Assembly (NCBI GenBank): GCA_036004405.1
Contig: DASYRM010000048.1
Location: forward strand, 1 to 30,221
Source of the DNA: DASYRM01 sp036004405
GTDB lineage: Bacteria; Acidobacteriota; Vicinamibacteria; Vicinamibacterales; UBA2999
DNA: 30,221 nt
Direction: 5' to 3'
Shown here: positions 19,246 to 26,771 of the stretch, piece after piece
Position numbering within the stretch: position 1 is the stretch's first letter
How the letters are laid out: every line of letters starts with the position of its first letter
Notes under the pieces: model-generated
The model's database searches: none
Told to the model about the DNA's origin: nothing
Seen by the model: only the letters and a program-made list of their open reading frames with translations
Position numbers and translations under genes: made by a program

Positions 19246-20115
19246 GTGCCTGAGGGGGACACAATCCATCGCGCGGCGCGCACGCTGCACACCGCGCTGA
19301 GCGGCCAGCGGATCGAACACTTCGAGTCGGTCCTGGCCCACCTGACCCGCGTGGACGCCGACGCGCCGATTGCCGGCCGGGTAGTGGAGCGCGTCGAGGC
19401 GCGGGGCAAGCACCTGCTGATGTGGCTCAGCGAGGCGGAGCCTTCGCCGGTTCGACGCGGAGCCTCGCTGGTGCTGCGCACGCACATGCGCATGCACGGC
19501 TCCTGGCACATTTACCGTCCCGGCGAGCGCTGGCAGCGGCCGCGTCATGAGATGCGGATCGTCATCGCGACGGCGCCGTACGTAGCGGTGGCATTTGCCG
19601 TGCCGGTGGCGGAGTTCGTCGACGCGGTGGCGGTCGAGCGCGAAGGCCCCATCGCCGAGCTCGGTCCCGACCCGTTGTCGGACAGCTTCGACGCCGCCGC
19701 GGCGGTGGCACGGCTCCAAGCGCGCGGCGAGGTCGAGATCGCCGACGCGCTGCTCGATCAGCGTGCCATCGCCGGCATCGGCAATGTGTTCAAGTCCGAG
19801 ATCTTGTTCGCCGCCGGCGTGAGCCCGTTCACGCCGGTGCGTGCGCTCAGCGCCGACACGCTCGCCCGTGTCGTCGCGATCGCCGGGCGCCAGATGCGCG
19901 CCAACGCCGGCGACGCCGGAGCGACCGCGATCGGCGGCCGGCGGACGACCAATCGGCTCGACCCGTCGGCTCGGCTCTGGGTCTATGGGCGCAGCGGCCT
20001 CTCGTGCCGCCGTTGCGGCACGCCGATCCAGCGCGCCAGGCAGGGACCCGACGTGCGCTCGACCTACTGGTGCGAGCGCTGTCAGCCGCGGGAGTACGTA
20101 GAGGCGAACCTTTAG
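19246..20115 (+). CDS. Nei/Fpg-family DNA glycosylase (endonuclease VIII-like)
   Basis: This base-excision-repair enzyme removes oxidised bases and cuts the abasic site. The start is GTG at 19246, giving M-P-E-G-D. After removal of Met the N-terminal Pro is the Schiff-base nucleophile and Glu the general acid. GGAG precedes the start by 8 nt. The 289 residues include the catalytic domain, the helix-two-turn-helix segment (DQRAIAGIGNVFKSEIL) and a C-terminal zinc finger with Cys254, Cys257, Cys276 and Cys279. Residues 62-75, before LRTHMRMHGSW, form an insertion encoded by a GCGAGGC-type inverted repeat. The last five residues and the stop lie in another palindromic element. MPEGDT, the zinc finger and adjacency to lhr favour a Nei2-like enzyme over Fpg. 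Confidence 0.92.
   Translation: MPEGDTIHRAARTLHTALSGQRIEHFESVLAHLTRVDADAPIAGRVVERVEARGKHLLMWLSEAEPSPVRRGASLVLRTHMRMHGSWHIYRPGERWQRPRHEMRIVIATAPYVAVAFAVPVAEFVDAVAVEREGPIAELGPDPLSDSFDAAAAVARLQARGEVEIADALLDQRAIAGIGNVFKSEILFAAGVSPFTPVRALSADTLARVVAIAGRQMRANAGDAGATAIGGRRTTNRLDPSARLWVYGRSGLSCRRCGTPIQRARQGPDVRSTYWCERCQPREYVEANL
19428..19470. repeat. Inverted repeat in frame inside the nei-like gene
   Basis: CAGCGAGGC (19428-19436) and GCCTCGCTG (19462-19470) form a perfect 9-bp inverted repeat around 25 nt. It is translated as a Ser/Glu/Pro/Arg-rich insertion between the beta-strand ending KHLLMWL and the conserved LRTHMRMHGSW. The ends and inner GCGGAGCC match the element at 14474-14504. Confidence 0.65.
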
Positions 20116-20150
20116 GTTCGCCTGCGTGCGCCTGCAGGTCCGCCTCTACG
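20097..20150. repeat. Palindromic element covering the nei 3' end
   Basis: The 54-bp element has outer arms CGTAGAGGCG / CGCCTCTACG and an internal perfect 9-bp hairpin (20102-20123: AGGCGAACC, loop TTTA, AGGTTCGCCT end). The nei stop codon TAG (20113-20115) lies in the hairpin loop, so the last residues VEANL come from the element. It also lies 16 bases before the next gene. Confidence 0.9.
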
Positions 20151-20166
20151 AGTAGGATTGATTCGC

Positions 20167-21345
20167 ATGCGGCTCGCGTGGTTTCGTCCCGACACGGCTC
20201 CAGACGACGCAGACGATCTCGCGGCAGTGATCCAGGGGCTGCGCGGCACGCACGACATCCACGTCGTGGACGCTCGCGCGGCGCATGATTTCGTGTGGCA
20301 GGCGGCGCAGGGCGCGTTCGACTTGTGCGTCTACGAGCTCGACGACTCGGCCTCGCATCAGTACATCTGGCCCTACCTGCTCCACTACCCCGGCGTCGTC
20401 GTGCTGCGAACGTCGTCGCTGCACACGTGGCGTGCCATCTCGCTGGTGCATCAGCATCGCGACGGGGATCGCGACGCCGAAATGGCGTTTGCCGACGGGG
20501 CGGGGCGCACGGACCCACCGTGGCCGCTGCTGCGCGGGTCGTGGTCCACCTGGCGCGCGCCCGCTCACGCATCCAGGATGACCGTCGTCTCGGACGAGGC
20601 GCTGGCTTCAGCCGTCCGCGAAGCCTGTCCGGGCGCGCGGGTGGTGGTGACGCCGGCTGGAGTCCCCGATCCGAACGCGGGGCCGCAACCGTCGTTGCAC
20701 CAGACGGGGATACGACTACATCTGACGCGTGGCGCCTCGCCCAAGACGATCGGCGCGGCGCTCGTGCGCGCGCGCCACGCCGGTGCTGCGCCCATCGCGA
20801 TCGTCTCGGGCGGCCTGGACGTGGCCGACGTCGTGATCGCCACGCAGTGGCCCACGTTCGGGCGGCCTCTGACGGCCGCGCTGTCGGGATTCGCCGCCGG
20901 CCGGGTCGTGATTGTGGCCGAAACGGCGAGCACGGCTCACTGGCCCAGCCTCGACCCGCAAACGTGGCAGCCACGGTCTCTGTCGATCGGCCTCGGCGCC
21001 TCCGAGGCGCCGATTGCCATCTCGATCGATCCGCGGGACGAAGAGCACTCCTTGATGCTGGCGCTGGTGCGGCTGGCCGCCGACGCCGCGCTGCGTCACT
21101 CGCTCGGCGGTGCGGCGCGCGCGTGGTGGGAGCAGCACGCAACGGCGGCGCGCGCCGTCGACGCCTGGCGCGCGCTGCTCGACGAGGCGCGAACACTGCC
21201 CGTGCCCCCGCGCCCGGCCGGCTGGCCCGCGCACCTGGATGCCGACGGCAGCGGGTTGGCGACGGTGATCCTCGACGAGTTCGGGCTAGAACCTGGATGG
21301 GGCCACCTGAAGGTGGCCCCTACGACGACTCACTCCCAGTCATAG
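20167..21345 (+). CDS. GT-B-like glycosyltransferase, family 4-type, divergent
   Basis: The 392-residue protein looks like a cytoplasmic glycosyltransferase of an acidobacterial family starting MRLAWF-P. The N-terminal half has the conserved blocks HDFVWQAAQGAFDLCVYEL and HQYIWPYLLHYPGVVVL. The C-terminal half has VVIATQWPTFGRPLTAAL, SLDPQTWQ and DEEHSLMLALVRLAADAALR, the usual end of this family. I do not see a classical EGFGLPxLEAMACG donor motif, so activity is uncertain. The start is ATG at 20167 with AGGA 9 nt upstream; an in-frame TTG at 20158 is less likely. The last 16 codons run through another palindromic repeat and overlap the convergent nitroreductase gene by 16 bp. Acceptor and donor are unknown. 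Confidence 0.7.
   Translation: MRLAWFRPDTAPDDADDLAAVIQGLRGTHDIHVVDARAAHDFVWQAAQGAFDLCVYELDDSASHQYIWPYLLHYPGVVVLRTSSLHTWRAISLVHQHRDGDRDAEMAFADGAGRTDPPWPLLRGSWSTWRAPAHASRMTVVSDEALASAVREACPGARVVVTPAGVPDPNAGPQPSLHQTGIRLHLTRGASPKTIGAALVRARHAGAAPIAIVSGGLDVADVVIATQWPTFGRPLTAALSGFAAGRVVIVAETASTAHWPSLDPQTWQPRSLSIGLGASEAPIAISIDPRDEEHSLMLALVRLAADAALRHSLGGAARAWWEQHATAARAVDAWRALLDEARTLPVPPRPAGWPAHLDADGSGLATVILDEFGLEPGWGHLKVAPTTTHSQS
21299..21324. repeat. Palindromic element at the glycosyltransferase 3' end
   Basis: GGGGCCACC (21299-21307) and GGTGGCCCC (21312-21320) form a perfect 9-bp stem with loop TGAA, followed by TACG. It is read through by the plus-strand gene as part of its C-terminal tail and lies just beyond the stop of the convergent minus-strand gene. 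Stem sequence differs from other copies while pairing is kept. Confidence 0.82.
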
Positions 21346-22940
21346 CCTGGCGACGTCTCGAGGCGCGTGTCTTCCACCGGTTCGCCCATGGAGAAGTGAT
21401 AGAGGCTCTGCCAGGCGTGGCCGGTCAGGCCGAGCGTGTCGTGCACCGCGTCGTCGTAAAAGCAACCGATGCCGGTGCCGCGCACGCCGGCGGCCTCGGC
21501 CTCGAGATAGAGCACCTGTCCAATGAGGCCGCACTCCCAGAACAGGCGCCGGTAGGCCCAGTCGCCGTGCTCGGCCAGCGTGGCCTCGAACCGCGCCAGC
21601 ATGCCGAGGCTGAAGAACCCCTCGCCCGCGATGTCCTGGTCGCACGACAGCCGGTTGGCGGCCCACGTCACGTCGGTCGGCACCAGGAGCCTCAATTCCT
21701 GCACCGGCCTGTCCGCCGAAGCCCGAAGGGCGGCGGCGGGCTCCCAGAGGAACTCGGCGCGCATCGCCGCGCGCAGTTCCGGCTCCGCCGACGGATCCCG
21801 CGAAAAGGCGTAGATCCCCGGCACCAACCCTTCCACCCGGTGCACGAACAGGATGAGATGCACCAGTGGCGGCCAGGGGACCGCATCCCATGGCGGCGCC
21901 CCCGGACGCACGCGACGGAGCATGTCGAGGAAGGTGTCGAGGCGCAGCCCCACGCGAGGATCGAACGCCACGGCGCTGCGACGGCGCAGAATCACATCCC
22001 GCGCCACCGGCGATGGCCCGTCCGCCGACTGGAGGCGCGGCGGTCCGGCCGACGGCGCGGCGCCTGGTTCCACCCGCGCGCTCGGCACGCCGGGATAGGC
22101 CGCCGCACGCGCTACCGCGTCGATGGCGTCCCACTCCACGTGACCGCTGCTCAGCGTGTTGGCGGTGCCGCGCCAGCCGCCGTCAACGCGCGCCCGTAAC
22201 AACTCCCAAGGCATCCGGCCCTGCACCACCGCCGGATCGCCAGGCGTGACGACAGCCAGGCAACCGGGTGCCTCGGGCTCGGCGCCGGCCGCGTCCTCGT
22301 CACGATCGATCCCGAGCAGCGCCCCGACGTCGGCGTCGGACCACCGCGGCAGCAGCGCCGCCTGCCACCCCAGGAGCGCGGCGGCAAACCTCAGCGCGCC
22401 GATGGCGTGCCCCAGGTCGTGCTGGCAGTAGCGGTAGGCGCGCTCCCCGTACTTCCACGCTTCGCGCCAATGAATCGACGAGAACCCCACCAGGATGGCC
22501 CCACCCGACCAGTCGTCCCACGCCTGCCGCCCGAGCACACCTCGGTGTTCGAGACTATGGACGTCGGGCGCGTAGTGGAAGACGCCGCCGTTCCACACCA
22601 CGTAACCCTCGGTGGGGTGCAGATTGCCGCTCGACGGGTTGACGCGCAGCGCCCACCGGGACCCGCGGATGGACTTCCAGGCCGAGAGCCCCAGCGAACA
22701 GCGCAGCAGCTCGCCAACCGAGGCGAGACTCACGTCGGCCGGCTCGCGCGCCGGCTCGTAGAGCGCGCCGTACGAAACGGCGCGCTCGAACCGCGAACGC
22801 GGCAGCTCCAGCAGTGGAGCGCCCGCGTAGCGGCGGAAGGGATTAGGTTGGGTCTTCCAGTCGAGATAGCCCGCCGAGCGGGCGAATCGCTGGAAGTAGT
22901 GCTTGGTGCCCTCGTGATACTGCAGCGCGGACGTGGACAG
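21330..22940 (-). CDS. SagB/ThcOx-type two-domain nitroreductase-family protein
   Basis: This FMN-dependent oxidoreductase-like protein has two tandem nitroreductase domains. The family includes dehydrogenases acting on azoline peptides, but many members have unknown substrates. The first domain contains LRVNPSSGNLHPTEGYVVWNG, a typical FMN-site segment. The second starts near ILRRRSAVAFDPRVGLRLDTF and contains FFSLGMLARFEATLAEHGDW and the C-terminal GIGCFYDDAVHDTLGL. The conserved N-terminus (YHEGTKHYFQRFARSAGYLDW, then TQPNPFRRY-GAPLLELP) lies upstream of the first GTG (22733). No ATG, GTG or TTG precedes it before an in-frame stop. I therefore propose a CTG start near 22940 (about 536 residues), just after the preceding small gene. 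No cyclodehydratase or precursor peptide is nearby. Confidence 0.78.
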   Translation of the reverse strand: MSTSALQYHEGTKHYFQRFARSAGYLDWKTQPNPFRRYAGAPLLELPRSRFERAVSYGALYEPAREPADVSLASVGELLRCSLGLSAWKSIRGSRWALRVNPSSGNLHPTEGYVVWNGGVFHYAPDVHSLEHRGVLGRQAWDDWSGGAILVGFSSIHWREAWKYGERAYRYCQHDLGHAIGALRFAAALLGWQAALLPRWSDADVGALLGIDRDEDAAGAEPEAPGCLAVVTPGDPAVVQGRMPWELLRARVDGGWRGTANTLSSGHVEWDAIDAVARAAAYPGVPSARVEPGAAPSAGPPRLQSADGPSPVARDVILRRRSAVAFDPRVGLRLDTFLDMLRRVRPGAPPWDAVPWPPLVHLILFVHRVEGLVPGIYAFSRDPSAEPELRAAMRAEFLWEPAAALRASADRPVQELRLLVPTDVTWAANRLSCDQDIAGEGFFSLGMLARFEATLAEHGDWAYRRLFWECGLIGQVLYLEAEAAGVRGTGIGCFYDDAVHDTLGLTGHAWQSLYHFSMGEPVEDTRLETSPGYDWE

Positions 22941-22944
22941 CAGC

Positions 22945-23208
22945 CTACTTTGCCGACAAAGCTTTGAGCCGCTTGTCGATCTCGGTGAGGGCTTGGGCCA
23001 GCTGCGCCCGGCGCACTTCGTGCGTCGTCAGATCGAGCTGGCGCTGCATCTCGGTCTTGGCGAGTCGCAGAGACTCGGTCTCACGCATGCGCTCCGGATC
23101 CGCGGTGCTCGGTCCGAGACGCGCCTGACGTTTTTCCTGTTCCCGTTCTTCCATCCGCTCGGCAAGGCGGGATTCCGCGTCGACGAGCCCTTCTCCGGCA
23201 TCACCCAT
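22945..23208 (-). CDS. Small charged coiled-coil protein, unknown function
   Basis: The 87-residue protein is rich in Glu, Arg, Lys, Gln and Leu with heptad-like spacing (AERMEEREQEKRQARL, then RLAKTEMQRQLDLTTHEVRRAQLAQAL) and no cysteine or membrane segment. It is almost certainly a helical coiled coil. ATG at 23208 has AAGGA 7 nt upstream; an upstream TTG at 23223 is unlikely. It lies four bases before the proposed start of the nitroreductase gene, so the two probably form an operon with coupled translation. I do not recognise the family. Confidence 0.7.
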   Translation of the reverse strand: MGDAGEGLVDAESRLAERMEEREQEKRQARLGPSTADPERMRETESLRLAKTEMQRQLDLTTHEVRRAQLAQALTEIDKRLKALSAK

Positions 23209-23331
23209 GGGTTGTTCCTTCAATCCTCATACGTTCCCCATCATACGAACGGAAGCGCACGATCGTTTCAGCCAACGGGCCGAAAGTCTCTACCATAAAC
23301 AGGTTAGCCTGTGACAGCATAGAGGTCCGGC

Positions 23332-23835
23332 ATGTCCACGCAGTGCTCGTTCGACATCACCTCCAACGTCGATCTGCAGGAGGTGGACAACGCGCTCAAC
23401 CAGGCGCGCAAGGAAGTCGCCCAGCGCTACGACTTCAAAGGTTCCAAGGCGTCCATCGACTTCAATCCCCAGGAATCGCTGATGACGCTGGTGGCCGACG
23501 ACGAGTTCAAGTTGAACGCGCTGTGGGACATCGTCCAGACCCGCCTCGTCCGCCGCAACGTCCCGGTTCGCAACCTGACGCGCGGGACGATCACGCCGGC
23601 CGGCAACTCCACGGTGCGTCAGGACATCACCCTTCAGCAGGGTATCCCCTCCGAGAAGGCCCGCGACATCATCAAATTCCTCAAGGACAGCAAGCTCAAA
23701 AAGGTCCAGGCCAGCATCCAGAGCGACCAGCTCCGCATTACGTCTCCGTCACGCGACGACCTCCAGGAGGTGATGCGCCTGCTCCGCGAAGCCGACTTCG
23801 GAGTTGCGCTCCAGTTCGGCAACTACCGGGGCTGA
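23332..23835 (+). CDS. yajQ: YajQ family nucleotide-binding protein (UPF0234)
   Basis: YajQ is a small cytoplasmic protein with two ferredoxin-like folds. It binds nucleotides or nucleic acids, and homologues in Xanthomonas bind cyclic di-GMP and act with a transcription factor. The 167 residues match the usual length. Conserved stretches are SFDITSNVDLQEVDNALNQA, the RYDFKGSKASI segment, and the C-terminal QASIQSDQLRITSPSRDDLQ with ADFGVALQFGNYR. ATG at 23332 has AGAGG at suitable spacing. It is followed after 15 bp by the PLD-family gene, suggesting co-transcription. A short ACAGG-TTAG-CCTGT palindrome lies at 23299-23312 in its upstream region. Confidence 0.95.
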   Translation: MSTQCSFDITSNVDLQEVDNALNQARKEVAQRYDFKGSKASIDFNPQESLMTLVADDEFKLNALWDIVQTRLVRRNVPVRNLTRGTITPAGNSTVRQDITLQQGIPSEKARDIIKFLKDSKLKKVQASIQSDQLRITSPSRDDLQEVMRLLREADFGVALQFGNYRG

Positions 23836-23850
23836 ACGCGGGGAGCCACG

Positions 23851-25116
23851 GTGGGGGGCTGGACCTTCGTCTCGCTCGTCGGCCTGGCCTTCCTCGTCTG
23901 GTTCGTCCTCGTCCTCCTGTTTACTCCCCGCATCGACTACCACTTCACCGGCCCCGCCAGCGCCGAAGCGCACCTGATTCGGGTCCTGGAAGAGGAGTGC
24001 CAGACCCGCCTCCACCGGGGTCAGCGGGTGGAGGTGCTGACCAACGGCGCCCACTTCTACCCCGCCATGCTCGCCGCCATCGGCGAGGCGCGCCACTCTA
24101 TAAACGTCGAAGCCTACATTTTCCAACCCGGCCGTATCGCCGATCAGATCGCCGACGCGCTGGCCGAGCGCGCCCGGGCAGGGGTGGAGGTGCGGGTGGT
24201 GCTGGACGCCATCGGAAGCTCCGCGATGCGCTGGTCGGCCGCGGCTGCGCGGATGACGGAGGCGGGGTGCAGGCTCGACTACTACCAGCGGCTGAAGTGG
24301 TACCGGCTGCACCGGGCCAACAACCGGACCCACCGCGAGCTGCTGATCGTGGATGGCCGAATCGCCTTCATCGGCGGCGCCGGGGTGGCCGACTGGTGGA
24401 ACGACGCGTCGGCTCCCGACGACCCGGCCTGGCGCGACACGATGGTGCGGGTGGAGGGCCCCGTGGTCGCGTCGCTCCAGGGGGTCTTCGCGGAGAACTG
24501 GCTCGAGTGCGGCGGAGAGATTCTGACCTCGCGAGCCTGCTGGCCGCCCCTGGCGAGCGCCGGCCCGGTGGACGCGATCGTCATCCGCAGCTCACCGTCG
24601 GACCGGGCGACGGCGTCGCGCGTCGCCTTTCAGCTGCTGATGGCGTGCGCGCGGGAGTCGATCGACATCCATACCCCCTACTTCCTCCCCGATTGGACGC
24701 TGCGGCGCGCGCTGGTGGAAACGGTTGCGCGCGGCGTACGCATACGCGTGCTGGTGCCCGGGCCCCGAACCGATCAGCGGCTGGTACGCCTGGCGAGCCG
24801 GCGGCTGTACGGCCAGCTCCTGGAGAAGGGCGTGCGGATCTTCGAGTACCAGCCGGGCATGACCCACGCGAAGGTGCTGATGATCGACGACCGCTGGGGG
24901 GTTGTTGGCACGACCAACTTCGACAACCGGTCGTTCGAGCACAACGACGAAATAAACATCGCGTTCTGTGATCGTGACGTGGCGGCGCGCCTGCGACAGG
25001 ACTTCGAGGCCGATCTCGCGCAGAGCACCGAGATCACGCACGACGGCTGGCTGCGGCGCCCGCTGGCGGAAAAGGCGCTGAAGCCGCTGTCGTGGATCCT
25101 GGAGCGACAGCAGTAG
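23851..25116 (+). CDS. Phospholipase D-like cardiolipin synthase family protein
   Basis: It probably makes cardiolipin, or hydrolyses or transfers phosphatidyl groups, at the inner membrane. An N-terminal transmembrane helix (residues 4-24) is followed by two PLD domains. Motif 2 is canonical: His339-Ala-Lys341, Asp346 (HAKVLMID), followed by GTTNFDNRSFEHNDEIN. Motif 1 reads His161-Arg-Glu163 and Asp168 (HRELLIVD), so the normal lysine is glutamate. The remaining block (FIGGAGVADWW) is typical of the cardiolipin-synthase group. The GTG start at 23851 has GGGGAG 5 nt upstream. The 421 residues fit a ClsB-like length. The altered motif leaves some doubt about activity. Confidence 0.85.
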   Translation: MGGWTFVSLVGLAFLVWFVLVLLFTPRIDYHFTGPASAEAHLIRVLEEECQTRLHRGQRVEVLTNGAHFYPAMLAAIGEARHSINVEAYIFQPGRIADQIADALAERARAGVEVRVVLDAIGSSAMRWSAAAARMTEAGCRLDYYQRLKWYRLHRANNRTHRELLIVDGRIAFIGGAGVADWWNDASAPDDPAWRDTMVRVEGPVVASLQGVFAENWLECGGEILTSRACWPPLASAGPVDAIVIRSSPSDRATASRVAFQLLMACARESIDIHTPYFLPDWTLRRALVETVARGVRIRVLVPGPRTDQRLVRLASRRLYGQLLEKGVRIFEYQPGMTHAKVLMIDDRWGVVGTTNFDNRSFEHNDEINIAFCDRDVAARLRQDFEADLAQSTEITHDGWLRRPLAEKALKPLSWILERQQ

Positions 25117-25122
25117 GCCGGC

Positions 25123-25188
25123 CGTACGTAGAGGCGCACCTCTCAGGTGCGCCTGCAGGCGGACCTTTCAGGTCCGCCTCTACGTACG
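25123..25188. repeat. Double-hairpin palindromic element between convergent genes
   Basis: A 14-bp outer inverted repeat (CGTACGTAGAGGCG at 25123-25136, CGCCTCTACGTACG at 25175-25188) encloses two perfect 9-bp hairpins: 25132-25154 (loop TCTCA) and 25157-25179 (loop TTTCA). It is the most complete copy of the family. It sits between the stops of the PLD gene and the tannase-family gene, where it could act as a two-way terminator or mRNA end stabiliser. Confidence 0.92.
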
Positions 25189-25191
25189 ACG

Positions 25192-26724
25192 CTACGGCAT
25201 GACGCAGCTGAAGTTCGCCGCGTCGTCCATGCTGCCCGTACCCGAGTAGCGCGCGTAGCGTGGATAGGCGCAGAGCGGCCGCGTGCGATCGACTTTGCCG
25301 CCGCGCACCCGCGACGCGGGAATCTGCTCGGGGGCGGTGCCGGTCTCCATCCACTTGTCGAGCGCCGCCACCATGTCGAAGCTGCTGGCGCCGTCGCCGC
25401 CGCCGCAGTGCCCCATGCCCGGCACCATGAAGAGCCGCACGGCCGTGGCGGCGTCCATGGTGTGGGCCTTCACCGCGGCGTAGTAGTTGACGATGTGGCC
25501 GGGCGGGATGCCGGGCTCGGCCCATCCCTGATACATCAGGAGCTTTCCGCCGCGGGCGGTGAACGCGCCGAGACGCGGATCGTTGGCGTCGAAGATCTGG
25601 TGCGCCGCCGGATAGGCCTCGGCCACGTCGCCGCCAAAGTTCAAGGTGGATGGATCCCACGACGCGTTCTTGAAGACGATGTGCTTGAAGTAGTCCACCG
25701 CGTAGCTGACCGGCACCGGCGACCAGCCCAGCTCGCTGCCCCGCTCGAGGCCCGGGAAGAGCTTTTCGCCCGTCGTCGCGCGCGTGGCCCCGGCGTAGAC
25801 CTTCCGGACCGATTCCACCTGCGGCGCGGTGAGGCATGAGGCGGGCGCCGCCCCCGGCTTGCACGCCAGCACGCCCGGGTCGAACGTGCACGCGAGCGGG
25901 TTCTCGAGCACGCCGTCTTTGGCGCCGTCGAGCCCGTCGCATGCGGCCAGCACCGCGTCGTGGATGAGCGGCAGCTGCTCCTTCGGGATCGCGCCCGGGC
26001 CGACGGCGATGGCCTGGTAGAACCACAACTGCCCGAAGGCCTGCTTGGTGGTGTAGATCGCGGGCGCGCCGCCGACGATGCCGCTGAAGTCGTCGGGATA
26101 ACGCTGCGCCGCCGTCAGCGCCTGCCGTCCGCCGCTGGAGCAGCCGTTGAAGTACGAGAACTTCGGCGCCGCGCCGTAGAAGCCGTCCACCGCCTTCTTC
26201 GCGGCCGCGGCAGTCTCGTGAACGGCGCGGTAGGAGAAATCGAGCGTCGCGTCCTCGGTGGCAAACGTGTTGGCGGCCGGACCGGTGTGCCCGGTGTCGG
26301 TACTCGCGGCGGCATAGCCGGCCACGAGCGCGGTGGCCATCGCGCGATAGCCGATGGTGCCCGCAAAGCCGCCGTTGCCGACCACCTCCAGCTTGCCGTT
26401 CCACCCGCTTGACGGCATCCATACCTCGGCCTTCACGTCCGACTTCGGCCCCGGCCGCAGCGTCACGGCCACGCGGCAGAACGGCGGCAGCGCGGCGTAG
26501 GGGCTGGTGGCCGCGGGCGGACCGTCCGGCACACCGGCGGGCGGCGTGAACGCGCCGGCGGCAACCGGCGTGGCGAGCGTCACCTGAAACGGCGCACCGC
26601 CGGGCGACGCCGCCAACGTGGTGAGCCCTTCGCATGACGCGGCCGCGTGCGCCGGATGCGCCGCAGCAACGAGCGCCGCAACGATGATGAACGCGCCGAT
26701 CGGCCGGGGCCTCGCGTGTGACAT
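25192..26724 (-). CDS. Secreted tannase/feruloyl esterase family protein
   Basis: It probably hydrolyses ester bonds of gallotannins, feruloyl sugars or similar plant phenolics outside the cytoplasm. A signal peptide spans about residues 1-28 (hydrophobic core AFIIVAALVAAA, cleavage after AHA). The family CS-D-HC arrangement is visible: nucleophile Ser196 next to Cys195 (NGCSSGG) and His439-Cys440 (MGHCGGG), where the two cysteines would bridge. The acid residue appears as Glu403 in GWAEPGIPP, where aspartate is usual. The segment CDGLDGAKDGVLENPLAC (262-279) is the typical calcium-binding loop. The 510 residues fit the family. It is divergent from the MFS gene with a 47-bp gap. Confidence 0.88.
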   Translation of the reverse strand: MSHARPRPIGAFIIVAALVAAAHPAHAAASCEGLTTLAASPGGAPFQVTLATPVAAGAFTPPAGVPDGPPAATSPYAALPPFCRVAVTLRPGPKSDVKAEVWMPSSGWNGKLEVVGNGGFAGTIGYRAMATALVAGYAAASTDTGHTGPAANTFATEDATLDFSYRAVHETAAAAKKAVDGFYGAAPKFSYFNGCSSGGRQALTAAQRYPDDFSGIVGGAPAIYTTKQAFGQLWFYQAIAVGPGAIPKEQLPLIHDAVLAACDGLDGAKDGVLENPLACTFDPGVLACKPGAAPASCLTAPQVESVRKVYAGATRATTGEKLFPGLERGSELGWSPVPVSYAVDYFKHIVFKNASWDPSTLNFGGDVAEAYPAAHQIFDANDPRLGAFTARGGKLLMYQGWAEPGIPPGHIVNYYAAVKAHTMDAATAVRLFMVPGMGHCGGGDGASSFDMVAALDKWMETGTAPEQIPASRVRGGKVDRTRPLCAYPRYARYSGTGSMDDAANFSCVMP

Positions 26725-26771
26725 TCGCGGATTCTATCGTGGCGCGGCCGGCGTGGTACCCTTTCACGGCC

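Noticed and set aside
15435..19511. Open frame of 1358 codons on the minus strand, antisense to lhr
   Set aside because: Low-complexity His/Arg/Ala-rich translation without motifs. lhr on the plus strand has all helicase motifs in order. Long antisense frames are normal at this GC content.
21299..21324. Simple intrinsic terminator of the glycosyltransferase gene
   Set aside because: The hairpin is followed by TACG and not by a T-run, is translated by the gene itself, and matches the dispersed palindrome family. Termination may be a side effect but is not the best label.
21330..23208. Azole-peptide (SagB-type) biosynthetic cluster
   Set aside because: Only the nitroreductase-like protein is present. 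There is no YcaO cyclodehydratase, no precursor peptide and no dedicated exporter nearby. The neighbouring small gene is a charged coiled coil without a leader-core pattern.
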